NCBI GenBank assembly: GCA_902464965.1
Contig: CABQLI010000027.1
Coordinates: forward strand, 1 to 25,340
Reading direction: 5' to 3'
Source: an uncultured Collinsella sp.
Lineage (GTDB): Bacteria > Actinomycetota > Coriobacteriia > Coriobacteriales > Coriobacteriaceae
DNA length: 25,340 nucleotides
The notes under the pieces were generated by a model that saw only the letters and a list, made by a program, of their open reading frames with translations, was not told the origin of the DNA and searched no databases. Shown here in pieces: positions 13,319 through 21,139 of the stretch. How positions within the stretch are numbered: position 1 is the first letter of the stretch; every line of letters starts with the position of its first letter. The translations under genes were made by a program, and so were the position numbers.

Positions 13319-13597
13319 ATGCCGGGAGAGGGTTTTAAGGCGCTTGCCGATCCAACGCGACGGCGCATTTTGGAGTTGCTGCGCGAGGGCAATTGCACGG
13401 CGGGGGAGCTTGCCGAGCATTTCGATATCAGTAAGCCGTCGCTGAGTCATCACTTGGCGACGCTCAAAAACGCCGGGTTGGTGACCGACGAGCGCCATGG
13501 CCAAAACATCGTATACAGCTTAAACACCACCGTCATGCAGGATTTGATTGGCTGGTTTATGGGCTTTACAAACACGGAAGGTGATAAGGATGAATAA
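13319..13597 (+). CDS. sdpR: SdpR-like ArsR-family autorepressor
   Basis: A 92-residue winged-helix protein: FKALADPTRRRILELLREG (6-24), GELAEHFDISKPSLSHHLATLK (29-50, recognition helix) and the wing HGQNIVYSLNTT. The metal-binding Cys box of ArsR/SmtB sensors is missing, as in SdpR. It closely resembles B. subtilis SdpR as I recall it, including the SKPSxSHHL and YSLNTTVxQD segments. SdpR represses its own operon and is sequestered by membrane-bound SdpI. Start ATG 13319 has GAGGAGG 4 nt upstream; an earlier in-frame ATG at 13301 lies before this site. The end overlaps sdpI by 8 bp. Confidence 0.85.
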   Translation: MPGEGFKALADPTRRRILELLREGNCTAGELAEHFDISKPSLSHHLATLKNAGLVTDERHGQNIVYSLNTTVMQDLIGWFMGFTNTEGDKDE

Positions 13598-14294
13598 CGA
13601 AAACAAGGGCATTCACCCCACGGGGGTATCGTCGCGCGTGTGGATTGCGCTGGTCGCTCTGTGCGTCGCCAATGTCGTAGCGCACCTCATGGTGATGCCG
13701 AGCTTGCCTGCGCAGATTCCCACGCACTGGGGCGCGAACGGCGCCGTCGACGGTTGGGGTCCTAGCTGGATGGCCTCTGCGCTCGGTGTGCTGCCTCTGG
13801 CGCTTCTCGCAATGTTCTTCGTGGTGCCGCGCATTGACCCCAAAGGTGAGGCATATCGAACCTCGGGCAAGTTCTACCAGGGCTTCGTAATCGCCTTCAC
13901 CTTGTTCATGTGCGCCATAAGCTGGCTGGGAGAGCTTACGGTCTGGGGCGTGGTGCCGGCGGTCGGTTCGGTTAACGTGCTGATTTCCGGTGTTGTCGGT
14001 TTGCTGTTCATCGGCGTAGGCAACTACTTGCCGCGTGTGAAGCAGAACTATACGCTCGGTATCAAGACACCTTGGGCGCTTGCCGATCCCGAGAACTGGC
14101 GCCGTACTCAGCGTTTTGGCGGCGCCTGCTTTATGGTGCTGGGTATTGGCCTGATTGTGATGGGCGTGGCAGGCAGCGTGCTTTCGAGTGAAGTCGTCGC
14201 CGCGGTGATTGCGGTTCTGGCGTTTGGTTCGGTTGGAGCCGTCTACGTCTACTCGTATCTGCTGTGGCGCAAATCGCAGCGAGCCGCTCGCTAA
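13590..14294 (+). CDS. sdpI: SdpI-family immunity/signalling membrane protein
   Basis: A 234-residue inner-membrane protein with about six hydrophobic segments. The DUF1648 motif LPAQIPTHWGANGAVDGWG occupies 39-57 and the SdpI domain NYLPRVKQNYTLGIKTPWAL about 145-164, followed by NWRRTQRFGG. In B. subtilis, SdpI protects against the SdpC killing peptide and sequesters SdpR when SdpC binds. No SdpABC toxin genes are here, as is frequent for orphan SdpRI pairs that answer other envelope-active peptides. The start at 13590 overlaps the sdpR stop; GGAAGGTG lies upstream, and translation is probably coupled. Confidence 0.86.
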   Translation: MNNENKGIHPTGVSSRVWIALVALCVANVVAHLMVMPSLPAQIPTHWGANGAVDGWGPSWMASALGVLPLALLAMFFVVPRIDPKGEAYRTSGKFYQGFVIAFTLFMCAISWLGELTVWGVVPAVGSVNVLISGVVGLLFIGVGNYLPRVKQNYTLGIKTPWALADPENWRRTQRFGGACFMVLGIGLIVMGVAGSVLSSEVVAAVIAVLAFGSVGAVYVYSYLLWRKSQRAAR

Positions 14295-14360
14295 GGTTGC
14301 GGAAAACTAGCGTACGCAGTTCATAGTATGTTCCGGGGGACTTTTCCCAGGTAGTATTAG

Positions 14361-14387
14361 GGGGTATGGGCAACCATGCCCCTTTTT
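14361..14387 (+). terminator. Terminator after sdpI
   Basis: GGGGTATGG, loop GCAA, CCATGCCCC (one T-G pair) followed by TTTTT. It lies 66 bp after sdpI. Another hairpin, TTCGCTT/AAGCGAA at 14416-14435, sits between this and ettA and may belong to the ettA leader. Confidence 0.85.
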
Positions 14388-14478
14388 CGCTAAGTTTCAG
14401 AGCTGGTTTTCTCATTTCGCTTCCACTAAAGCGAATCAAGAATAGGGAAACAGCAGGTAGAAAGGATAAAACAGGCAA

Positions 14479-16158
14479 ATGGCAGAGTTCATCTACCAGA
14501 TGTATCAGGCTCGTAAGGCCCATGGCGACAAGGTGATCCTTGACGACGTGACCCTGAGCTTCTACCCCGGTGCCAAGATCGGCGTTGTGGGTCCCAACGG
14601 CATGGGCAAGTCGACCCTGCTCAAGATCATGGCCGGCATCGAGGAGGTCTCCAACGGCGATGCCAGGCTCACCCCCGGCTACACCGTGGGCATCCTACAG
14701 CAGGAGCCGCCGCTCGATGACGACAAGACCGTCATCGAGAACGTGCGCATGGCGTTTGGCGATATGATCGCCAAGGTCGATCGCTTCAATAAGATCGGCG
14801 AGGAGATGTGCGACCCGGATTGCGATATGGACGCCCTCATGGCCGAGATGGGCAAGCTCCAGGACGAGATCGACGCCGCCGACGGCTGGGATATCGATTC
14901 CAAGCTCGGTCAGGCCATGGACGCCCTGCAGCTGCCCGATTCCGACATGCCGGTTAACGTGCTTTCCGGCGGCGAGCGCCGTCGCGTGGCCCTGTGCAAG
15001 CTGCTGCTCGAAGCTCCCGACCTGCTGCTGCTCGACGAGCCCACAAACCACCTGGACGCCGAGTCGATCCTGTGGCTCGAGCACTTCCTGCACAACTACC
15101 AGGGCGCGGTGCTTGCCGTCACGCACGATCGCTACTTCCTGGATAATGTTGCCGAGTGGATCTGCGAGGTCGACCGCGGTCACCTTTATCCCTACAAGGG
15201 CAACTACTCCACGTATCTGGAGACCAAGGCCGCCCGTATCGAGGCGCAGGGCAACCGCGACGCCAAGCTCGCCAAGCGCATGGAGGCCGAGCTCGAGTGG
15301 GTACGCAGCTCGCCCAAGGCTCGCCAGGCCAAGAACAAGGCCCGTCTGGCTCGCTACGAGGAGATGGAGGCCGAGGCCCGCGCAAGCCAGAAGCTCGACT
15401 GGACCGACATCCGCATTCCCGTCGGACCGCGCCTGGGCAACAAGGTGCTCGAGGCCCATCACCTGCACAAGGAGTTCGATGGCCGTGTGCTCATCGACGA
15501 CCTATCATTCACCCTGCCGCGCAACGGCATCGTGGGCGTCATCGGTCCCAACGGCGTCGGTAAGACCACGCTGTTCAAGACGATTGTGGGTCTGGAGCCG
15601 CTGACTTCGGGCGAGCTCGAGGTGGGTGAGACCGTCAAGATCTCCTATGTCGATCAGAACCGTTCTGGCATCGACCCTGACAAGAACCTGTGGGAGGTCG
15701 TCTCGGATGGCCTGGACCACATGATGGTCGGCGAGACCGAGGTTCCGAGCCGCGCTTATGTGGCGAGCTTTGGCTTTAAGGGCCAGGACCAGCAGAAGCG
15801 CGCTGGCGTACTCTCCGGTGGCGAGCGCAACCGTCTGAACTTGGCGCTTACGCTCAAGCAGGGCGGCAACCTGCTGCTCCTCGACGAGCCCACGAACGAC
15901 CTCGACGTCGAGACGCTGTCCTCGCTCGAAGCGGCACTGCTCGAGTTCCCGGGCTGCTCGGTGGTCATTAGCCACGACCGTATGTTCCTGGACCGCGTCG
16001 CCACGCACATTCTGGCGTGGGAGGGCACCGACGAGAATCCGGGCAACTGGTATTGGTTCGAGGGCAACTTTGAGGCCTATCAAGCCAACCGTATCGAGCG
16101 CCTGGGCGAGGACGCAGCCCAGCCGCATCGTATCCACCGCAAGCTGACGCGCGACTAG
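14479..16158 (+). CDS. ettA: EttA, energy-dependent translational throttle ABC-F ATPase
   Basis: A 559-residue soluble protein with two ABC ATPase domains and no membrane part. Domain 1 has Walker A GPNGMGKST (38-46), signature LSGGE (162-166) and Walker B LLLDEPTNHLD (183-193). Domain 2 has GPNGVGKTT (356-364), LSGGE (445-449) and LLLDEPTNDLD (466-476). The linker carries the basic SSPKARQAKNKARLARYEE stretch typical of EttA, which binds the ribosomal E site and gates entry into elongation according to ADP/ATP level. Length matches E. coli EttA (about 555). The codon use is strongly biased and GC-rich, as in well-expressed core genes. Confidence 0.95.
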   Translation: MAEFIYQMYQARKAHGDKVILDDVTLSFYPGAKIGVVGPNGMGKSTLLKIMAGIEEVSNGDARLTPGYTVGILQQEPPLDDDKTVIENVRMAFGDMIAKVDRFNKIGEEMCDPDCDMDALMAEMGKLQDEIDAADGWDIDSKLGQAMDALQLPDSDMPVNVLSGGERRRVALCKLLLEAPDLLLLDEPTNHLDAESILWLEHFLHNYQGAVLAVTHDRYFLDNVAEWICEVDRGHLYPYKGNYSTYLETKAARIEAQGNRDAKLAKRMEAELEWVRSSPKARQAKNKARLARYEEMEAEARASQKLDWTDIRIPVGPRLGNKVLEAHHLHKEFDGRVLIDDLSFTLPRNGIVGVIGPNGVGKTTLFKTIVGLEPLTSGELEVGETVKISYVDQNRSGIDPDKNLWEVVSDGLDHMMVGETEVPSRAYVASFGFKGQDQQKRAGVLSGGERNRLNLALTLKQGGNLLLLDEPTNDLDVETLSSLEAALLEFPGCSVVISHDRMFLDRVATHILAWEGTDENPGNWYWFEGNFEAYQANRIERLGEDAAQPHRIHRKLTRD

Positions 16159-16167
16159 TAGCAAGTA

Positions 16168-16195
16168 GAAAGGCCGCCACCAAGGGCGGCCTTTC
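16168..16195 (+). terminator. ettA terminator
   Basis: GAAAGGCCGCC, loop ACCAAG, GGCGGCCTTTC then TTG: a perfect 11-bp stem 9 bp after the ettA stop codon, with the T run inside the stem. Confidence 0.9.
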
Positions 16196-16437
16196 TTGTA
16201 GCGATTGCACTGCAGCTATGCCCTGGCTGCTGGTTTGATTCATAATCAAAGTCATCTCTTTGGGATTAAAGCCCGTTTTTGCTATGAGTGATTTTCTAAT
16301 TCCGTTTAAAACGTAAAGACGCATTGGGTTGCAAGGACATAAGCAAATCGAATTGAAATATAACCAGTGATGTAACGTTAAAAAAAGATTATAGAATAGG
16401 AGTACCTTATAAGTCGCTTCTCTGGAAAGAAGAACAT

Positions 16438-17565
16438 ATGCTTTCGCGTCGTCGTTTTCTGCAACTTGTCGCGTCTTCAATTGTCGCCTTAGCCGCACGT
16501 CCGAAAGAGGTTTTTGCTTCGACGGGCAATATTGATGGTGAGCAGATACAATTTACTTCTGAAATTGCGCAAGAGCTTGCCGATAAATATATAAAGGGAC
16601 TCCTCGGCTATTCGTATACGCCTTCTGACCCTATTCCTTTTGTAGATGTTGATGGGTCCCCGCTTGGTTACATTGTTCCGGTTGTGACATCCAATAGAGC
16701 CGCGGGCTATTTGGTTTTAGATGCTTCAGATGATGAAATACTTACGGGATATCGTTTTGGAGATGGCTTAGTCAGCCCTATGGATCGGGGAGGAGATCTT
16801 GGTGTCGAGTCTTATTCGTTCAATAACCCAGTCGTAATGATCAATCCATTCGAATTCGGCGTGCAATCTTTGGACGGTTCAATAACAACAAATTGCGGAA
16901 GAACAATCCCGGCTGTTTCCATAGAAGGACGGCCTGTCGTTTTATCGAATAAACCTTCAAGCTGGAACGATGTTGTAATTTACGCAACTCAAATGCAGGA
17001 TTACACAGTATCTGGATTTCGTTCCATTTCTCAGTTTATGTCATATGATGAAAGCGAGATTAAGAGGCTTACCGCCCACTATGCTTGTATGGTGACAGCT
17101 TTTTCGAACGTTGCGGAACTGTATGGCATTGCCAATTTATATAGCGACCCTTCGCAATATATGCAGATATGGAATTACACCAATACCCATGCTCTTTCCG
17201 ATGAAGAACAGACTGTTCCTGGCGTTGTTTTGGGCGGAACGCCGATATCAACCTGTGCAACGGGGTTTACAAATTACTGCGCAAGCAGAGGAGGTACTCT
17301 TATCGCCCGCACTGTCTCCTCTCCGGCTATCGCGAGCATTCAAAATGAGATTAACTCTAATAGACCGAATGTTTTACATGCGAGTTTGTACAACGGATCA
17401 GCCCATTCTGTAACAGCGGAGGCTTACGCCACACTTACTGGTAAGAAAACTGGAGAGACGAGGCAGATGATTGGCATAGCGGACGGCTGGAATTCATCTT
17501 TATCCTTCCTGAAGTATGATCAGAGCTATTATGCGTGGACTTATGGAACGACTTTTTCGAAGTAG
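16438..17565 (+). CDS. Tat-exported papain-like cysteine peptidase candidate
   Basis: A 375-residue protein with a twin-arginine signal: SRRRFLQL at 3-10, a hydrophobic core to about residue 20 and a probable cut after VFA (25-27). Residues of about 40-110 resemble the inhibitory propeptide or spi-like domain of C10/C39-type peptidases (GYIVPVVTSNRAAGYLVLDA). The candidate catalytic set is Cys217 in HYACMVTAF, His323 in GSAHSVTAEAY and Asp349 or Asn352 in IADGWN. The catalytic assignment is by pattern only. The gene is clearly more A+T-rich than ettA and uses different codons, suggesting transfer. The lipoprotein gene overlaps its end and probably shares its mRNA. Upstream (16201-16437) I see only a TTTGATT-CAT-AATCAAA palindrome at 16234-16250. 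Confidence 0.6.
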   Translation: MLSRRRFLQLVASSIVALAARPKEVFASTGNIDGEQIQFTSEIAQELADKYIKGLLGYSYTPSDPIPFVDVDGSPLGYIVPVVTSNRAAGYLVLDASDDEILTGYRFGDGLVSPMDRGGDLGVESYSFNNPVVMINPFEFGVQSLDGSITTNCGRTIPAVSIEGRPVVLSNKPSSWNDVVIYATQMQDYTVSGFRSISQFMSYDESEIKRLTAHYACMVTAFSNVAELYGIANLYSDPSQYMQIWNYTNTHALSDEEQTVPGVVLGGTPISTCATGFTNYCASRGGTLIARTVSSPAIASIQNEINSNRPNVLHASLYNGSAHSVTAEAYATLTGKKTGETRQMIGIADGWNSSLSFLKYDQSYYAWTYGTTFSK

Positions 17566-17935
17566 GGCGATTCGTCTAGCTCTGTCTTTGGTGCTGATGG
17601 CTTCATTGGTGGGCTGTTCAACAAAGGAAGAGATATCGCGCGGAGGTTCCGGAGAAGTGACTGCGACAGACTCAGGTTCATTAGAAATAGCTGGCGGGCA
17701 TGCCGATGTGATGTTACAAGGAAAAGGCGTGCTTAGGTCGATTGATGCTGAAGACGCCGTCTGCTCAATAGAGGATTTGAAGACAGGTGAAACTGCATCG
17801 TACCGAGTTTCAGATAATGCTGCGAATATGATTGAGTCGATACCGACTGGAGCGCAGGTTTCTTTTAGATACTTTGCTCCGCAACTTGAGGATGAGCTCG
17901 CTTCTCTGGTGTCTATATGCGCCGATGACAACTAA
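17543..17935 (+). CDS. Small lipoprotein of unknown function
   Basis: A 130-residue protein with a basic start (MERLFRSRAIR), a hydrophobic core and the lipobox SLVGC, so it should be lipid-anchored outside the membrane. The mature part has a low-complexity Ser/Gly start and about 85 residues that may form an OB-like beta fold (GVLRSIDAEDAVCSIEDLKT, then ASYRVSDNA); I recognise no family. The start overlaps the peptidase gene by 23 bp; in-frame ATGs at 17516 and 17531 are possible too. The overlap suggests translational coupling and a role with the peptidase, for example as inhibitor or anchor, which is a guess. Confidence 0.7.
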   Translation: MERLFRSRAIRLALSLVLMASLVGCSTKEEISRGGSGEVTATDSGSLEIAGGHADVMLQGKGVLRSIDAEDAVCSIEDLKTGETASYRVSDNAANMIESIPTGAQVSFRYFAPQLEDELASLVSICADDN

Positions 17936-17948
17936 AAGGCCTGAATTC

Positions 17949-17991
17949 AAACGGCCTCGGATGGTCAATTGGCTATCCGAGGCCGTTTTTT
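17949..17991. terminator. Shared two-way terminator
   Basis: AAACGGCCTCGGAT and ATCCGAGGCCGTTT form a perfect 14-bp stem around a 12-base loop, with T runs on both strands (TTTTTTA on plus). It lies between the lipoprotein gene and the stop of the minus-strand gene ending at 17990, serving both. Confidence 0.92.
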
Positions 17992-19276
17992 ACTCGACCG
18001 GGGCTTCGACCTTGTCGATGGTCCAGGCGGCTCCGAGACCGCCTGTGGTGTTGCGGCGAATGCGCACGGTAACCTCGCGGCGCTCGCCGGCCTGCGTGTA
18101 GCGCAGGGGGAAGCTTGCGCGGTTTCGCGCGGCCTCGATGGTACCGCGTTCGCGGGCGATCCAGTAGTACTCGCCGACGATGCCGAGCGTGTCGGCGCCG
18201 TAGGGGAGATAGGTCGACAGCTGGTGCAGAAGCGGGCCGGGGCAGAAGACCTCGGTTGCGAAATCGACGGGGAAGTCCTCGGGGATGGCGGGCGCTGCAG
18301 ATGCGGGGGTTGGGGCCGCAGTGGGTGCCGAATCCGGCGCGGGTGCGGGAATTTGGTCGCAAGCAGAGGTGGGCGCGGATTCGATGACGGGTGCGGGCTC
18401 CGGCGTCGCTTCCGGCTTGATCGTGGAATCTGCGGCCTTCAAGGTGACGGATGCGTCTGCAGCTGCAGTTTCAACCTCAACCTGCGTCGCGTTCTCGTTC
18501 TCGACGCTCGACTTTGCCTCGATGGGCGTGGATGCCATGGTGGTGATGCCGGCGTTGGCGTTCTCGGGGTCGTAGACGACCGTAAGCGAGATGGCGGGCT
18601 GCGGCGTCTCGGGCTCCAGCGTCGACTCGGTAGCGTCTTGATCGTCGGGCTGATCGTCCTCGGCCTCGTCGCCAAAGACATCGCTGTTTTGGAGCGCGGG
18701 CGCCTCAGGTTGGCTAGCGGCTTCTTCTGTTGTCGACTTGGGAGCCTCGTTGAGCTCCGCAGTGGCTTCCTGCTCGGATATGACTTCGGGATCGGTCGTG
18801 GCAGCGATTTCGGTTTCGGCTTCTGCTGTTACCTCAATAGCGACTTCGATCTCGGGCTCGGGCTCGGGCACAGCTTCAACTACGGGCTCGGGACGCTTAA
18901 CGTGCTTGGGGCGCACGGCCTTCAGGTCCTTCTCGCCGCGCTTCTTCTTTTTGTAGGACTGCTTGGCGCCCTTGGTGGCCTTGAGCTTGTCCTCGCCCTT
19001 GGCAAGGGCGGCATCCCAGGCATCGTTGGCGATGACGGTGGCATACAGGCGACCGCCCTTAAAGACGGTCAGCTTAATGCAGTCATCGAGCTCCTCGAGC
19101 AGCTCGCGCGTGGACTCGAAGCCCAGGTCATAAGCGGCCATGTCGCCCGCGGCGAGTGCCTCCTCGACCTGCGTCATAAACGTTTGCTTGCCGCACCCAA
19201 TCGCATCGCGCAGCAGGCGATACAGGTAGATGTGGTTGCCCAGCGATAGCGTGGGCCTAACTATTGTCTTGCTCAT
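17990..19276 (-). CDS. Two-domain protein with a long acidic Pro/Ala linker, unknown function
   Basis: A 428-residue protein, probably cytosolic: no signal peptide or membrane helix. Residues 1-95 form a compact domain (LGNHIYLYRLLRDAIG, then STRELLEELDDCIKLTVF). A Lys-rich stretch (KKKKRGEKDLK) follows. Residues of about 110-325 are low-complexity, rich in Glu, Ala, Pro and Thr, and likely disordered. The C-terminal 90 residues form a second folded domain with a Trp/Tyr-rich start (LGIVGEYYWIARERG) and basic beta strands. I recognise neither domain. ATG 19276 with AGAGGAG is preferred to an in-frame start 13 codons earlier. A strong plus-strand shadow ORF mirrors it and is discounted. Confidence 0.8.
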   Translation of the reverse strand: MSKTIVRPTLSLGNHIYLYRLLRDAIGCGKQTFMTQVEEALAAGDMAAYDLGFESTRELLEELDDCIKLTVFKGGRLYATVIANDAWDAALAKGEDKLKATKGAKQSYKKKKRGEKDLKAVRPKHVKRPEPVVEAVPEPEPEIEVAIEVTAEAETEIAATTDPEVISEQEATAELNEAPKSTTEEAASQPEAPALQNSDVFGDEAEDDQPDDQDATESTLEPETPQPAISLTVVYDPENANAGITTMASTPIEAKSSVENENATQVEVETAAADASVTLKAADSTIKPEATPEPAPVIESAPTSACDQIPAPAPDSAPTAAPTPASAAPAIPEDFPVDFATEVFCPGPLLHQLSTYLPYGADTLGIVGEYYWIARERGTIEAARNRASFPLRYTQAGERREVTVRIRRNTTGGLGAAWTIDKVEAPVE

Positions 19277-19348
19277 GGCAAATCTCCTCTTTACACACGT
19301 AAAGCATCTTACCATCGCATAGCGTTTGCCATGGCGGCACCCAAGGCA

Positions 19349-19382
19349 AACGGGCGCAAACCGATATCGATTCGCGCCCGTT
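19349..19382 (-). terminator. Hairpin after the Ser/Thr-tailed membrane protein gene
   Basis: AACGGGCGC and GCGCCCGTT pair across a 16-base loop holding the CGATATCG palindrome. It lies 31 bp beyond the minus-strand stop at 19413 and ends with TTTGCC in that direction (weak T run). Confidence 0.55.
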
Positions 19383-19412
19383 GTACAGGTTGCCTATCTG
19401 GGGATGCAGCGC

Positions 19413-20363
19413 CTAGTTGCCCGATGTCGTGCCTTGGCTTGAACTGTCAGATGTCGTGCCCGATGTGGTGCCACTCGAATTGCTGTTGTTGCTGTCTGCT
19501 GCGCCCGTTCCCGACGTGGTGTCGCTCGTCTGGCCTCCGGTGTTCGGCTGTGAACCGTCAGTCGTTTGGCTTGAGTCGGTCGTGCCGGACGGCGTGCCAC
19601 TGTTGGCCGTAGAGGAATCGGTGCCCTGCGATTGGTTTTGGGTGTTCGAGGACGAATCGGTAGAGGTAGAACTGTCTTGCGTGCCGTCCGCCTGTGCCTG
19701 CTGATCTTGCGACTGGGTGTCGCCATTTGCATCACTCTCCGTCGTGCGCGACGACAGAGTCGGCTCGGGGCGCTCGCCCAGACCCTCGCCGGCGGTGGTG
19801 ATAAGGATGGCGCCGGCGCAGGCGATGACCGCGACGATGGCGATGGCGATCGAGAAGACGATGACCTTCTTTTGCGTCTGGCTGCGCTCTGCCGCGGCCT
19901 TGGCGCGCAGGCTGTTAGGGGCGACGCGCGCCGTGGTCGCACGCCCCGCAACCTGGCGCATCTCCTGCGTAGTCGCGGCGCCGCCCAGGTGCTCCTCGGC
20001 ATTAAGCTCAACGGGCTCATAGGCGCCGGCGGGGTAGTCGACGTCGGCGTGCGTACCTTTGAGGGCTTTGGCGCTGGCAGAGATAAAGTGGCGGTAGACC
20101 TGCGAGGACACAACGGTGATGACCGAGCTCACGGCGGCGCCAATTACTGAACCAGCGATGCCAATCTTGGAAGCAAGCGCGACACTTGTGGCGGCGGCTG
20201 CGGCGCCAGCGATGATCTGAGGAATGGAAATGTCATCGAACAGGCCCTTTTTGGGCGCGATGGCCATGGTCTGTCCGATGGAATGGTTTTCGTGCACGCC
20301 GTTGTTGAGCGCGGCCGGTGTCATGACGCGCGTGCGCGGCGCGTCGGTGTACTTGGTTGTCAT
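19413..20363 (-). CDS. Membrane protein with a long Ser/Thr/Gly-rich outer tail, unknown function
   Basis: A 316-residue protein. A hydrophobic Ala-rich region at about 48-88 (IIAGAAAAATSVALASKIG...) could be a membrane hairpin. A clear helix at 167-190 (VIVFSIAIAIVAVIACAGA) is followed by a tail of about 115 residues (200-316) of Ser, Thr, Gly, Asn and Gln repeats, presumably outside the cell and perhaps a spacer in the envelope. No LPXTG motif ends it. The start has GGGAGGA upstream; the ORF could be extended 32 codons but without a good site. I recognise no family. It and the linker protein at 17990-19276 are both on this strand, with similar codon use, but a hairpin separates them. Confidence 0.8.
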   Translation of the reverse strand: MTTKYTDAPRTRVMTPAALNNGVHENHSIGQTMAIAPKKGLFDDISIPQIIAGAAAAATSVALASKIGIAGSVIGAAVSSVITVVSSQVYRHFISASAKALKGTHADVDYPAGAYEPVELNAEEHLGGAATTQEMRQVAGRATTARVAPNSLRAKAAAERSQTQKKVIVFSIAIAIVAVIACAGAILITTAGEGLGERPEPTLSSRTTESDANGDTQSQDQQAQADGTQDSSTSTDSSSNTQNQSQGTDSSTANSGTPSGTTDSSQTTDGSQPNTGGQTSDTTSGTGAADSNNSNSSGTTSGTTSDSSSQGTTSGN

Positions 20364-20538
20364 ACGGGGTCCTCCCGGTGTAAATCTGCTTCGTTTCATG
20401 CAGCCATCAGGGTACCCACCAGATGTGAATCGTACGTGACATTTAACAGATACCATCAACTCATCAAGGGGGGCTTGCTGTCTTTGGCGAAATAGCTTGA
20501 TGCTAAACTGGACTTACGATTGCAAGGTGGTTTACGTG

Positions 20539-20757
20539 ATGTACCCGTATATGACATTCGAAGACGGTACCGAGGTCATTCATTCTGACCTGATTACAGA
20601 TGGCGATATCGAAAAGGTTATCGTGCATTTTGAGCGACCGACGGCAGAGGGCTTCGACTCCGCTCGTTGTGAGTTGCCTTCCTGTTCGTGGACTGACTGG
20701 GAAGGGCATTTTACTCAGAGTGAGAAACGAGCTTTCGAAGAGTGTTTGAGCAAATAA
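20539..20757 (+). CDS. Small hypothetical protein
   Basis: A 72-residue acidic protein (MYPYMTFEDGTEVIHSDL, later FDSARCELPSCSWTDWEGHF). It has two Cys and two Trp residues and no signal or membrane helix. ATG 20539 has AGGTGG 9 nt upstream; in-frame upstream ATGs at 20497-20500 would add 14 residues. I do not recognise the family. The frame is clean and starts an A+T-richer block. The 100 bp after it carry two copies of TTAGTTCGA (20764 and 20775, 11 bp apart), which may regulate the DUF2087 gene. Confidence 0.6.
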   Translation: MYPYMTFEDGTEVIHSDLITDGDIEKVIVHFERPTAEGFDSARCELPSCSWTDWEGHFTQSEKRAFEECLSK

Positions 20758-20857
20758 TTTAGATTAGTTCGAGTTTAGTTCGAATAAAGAAGCTGAATGC
20801 GATGACCTAAAGCGTATGCATTTTTAGTATTAGATGCGTATGAAATGGAGGATGTGA

Positions 20858-21139
20858 ATGGATGAGCTAATAGACTTTAAAAAACGATTTCTCAAGAATG
20901 GCGAGCTGGTTTCAATTCCAAAAAAGGAAAGCTATAAAAGAATCATGCTGCTATGGGCCGTCTCTTTCTTTGAATTAAATACAAGTTATACGGAGCTTCA
21001 GGTTAATCGTGTGCTGTCACAGCTCTATCCTGATTATGCCGTGTTGAGGCGGTACTTGGTTGATTATGGATTCCTATTAAGGGATGAACGAGGCCTGAAA
21101 TACGAGGTTAATCGTGATGTTCACGGTATTGAGAGCTAG
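20858..21139 (+). CDS. DUF2087-domain protein
   Basis: A 93-residue protein filled by a DUF2087 domain: FLKNGELVSIPKKESYKRIM, then YTELQVNRVLSQLYPDYAVL and RRYLVDYGFLLRDERGLKY. This domain occurs alone or fused to winged-helix or metal-responsive regulators and is usually presumed to be regulatory; its activity is not established. GGAGG precedes the start by 8 nt. The MFS gene begins inside its 3' end (23-bp overlap), so the two are coupled and the protein may control or accompany the exporter. The gene is A+T-rich compared with the core genes on either side. Confidence 0.85.
   Translation: MDELIDFKKRFLKNGELVSIPKKESYKRIMLLWAVSFFELNTSYTELQVNRVLSQLYPDYAVLRRYLVDYGFLLRDERGLKYEVNRDVHGIES

Noticed and set aside
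17969..19249. 426-codon plus-strand ORF rich in Gly, Leu and Cys
   Set aside because: Mirror of the low-complexity minus-strand gene, which has the better ribosome site and folded ends.
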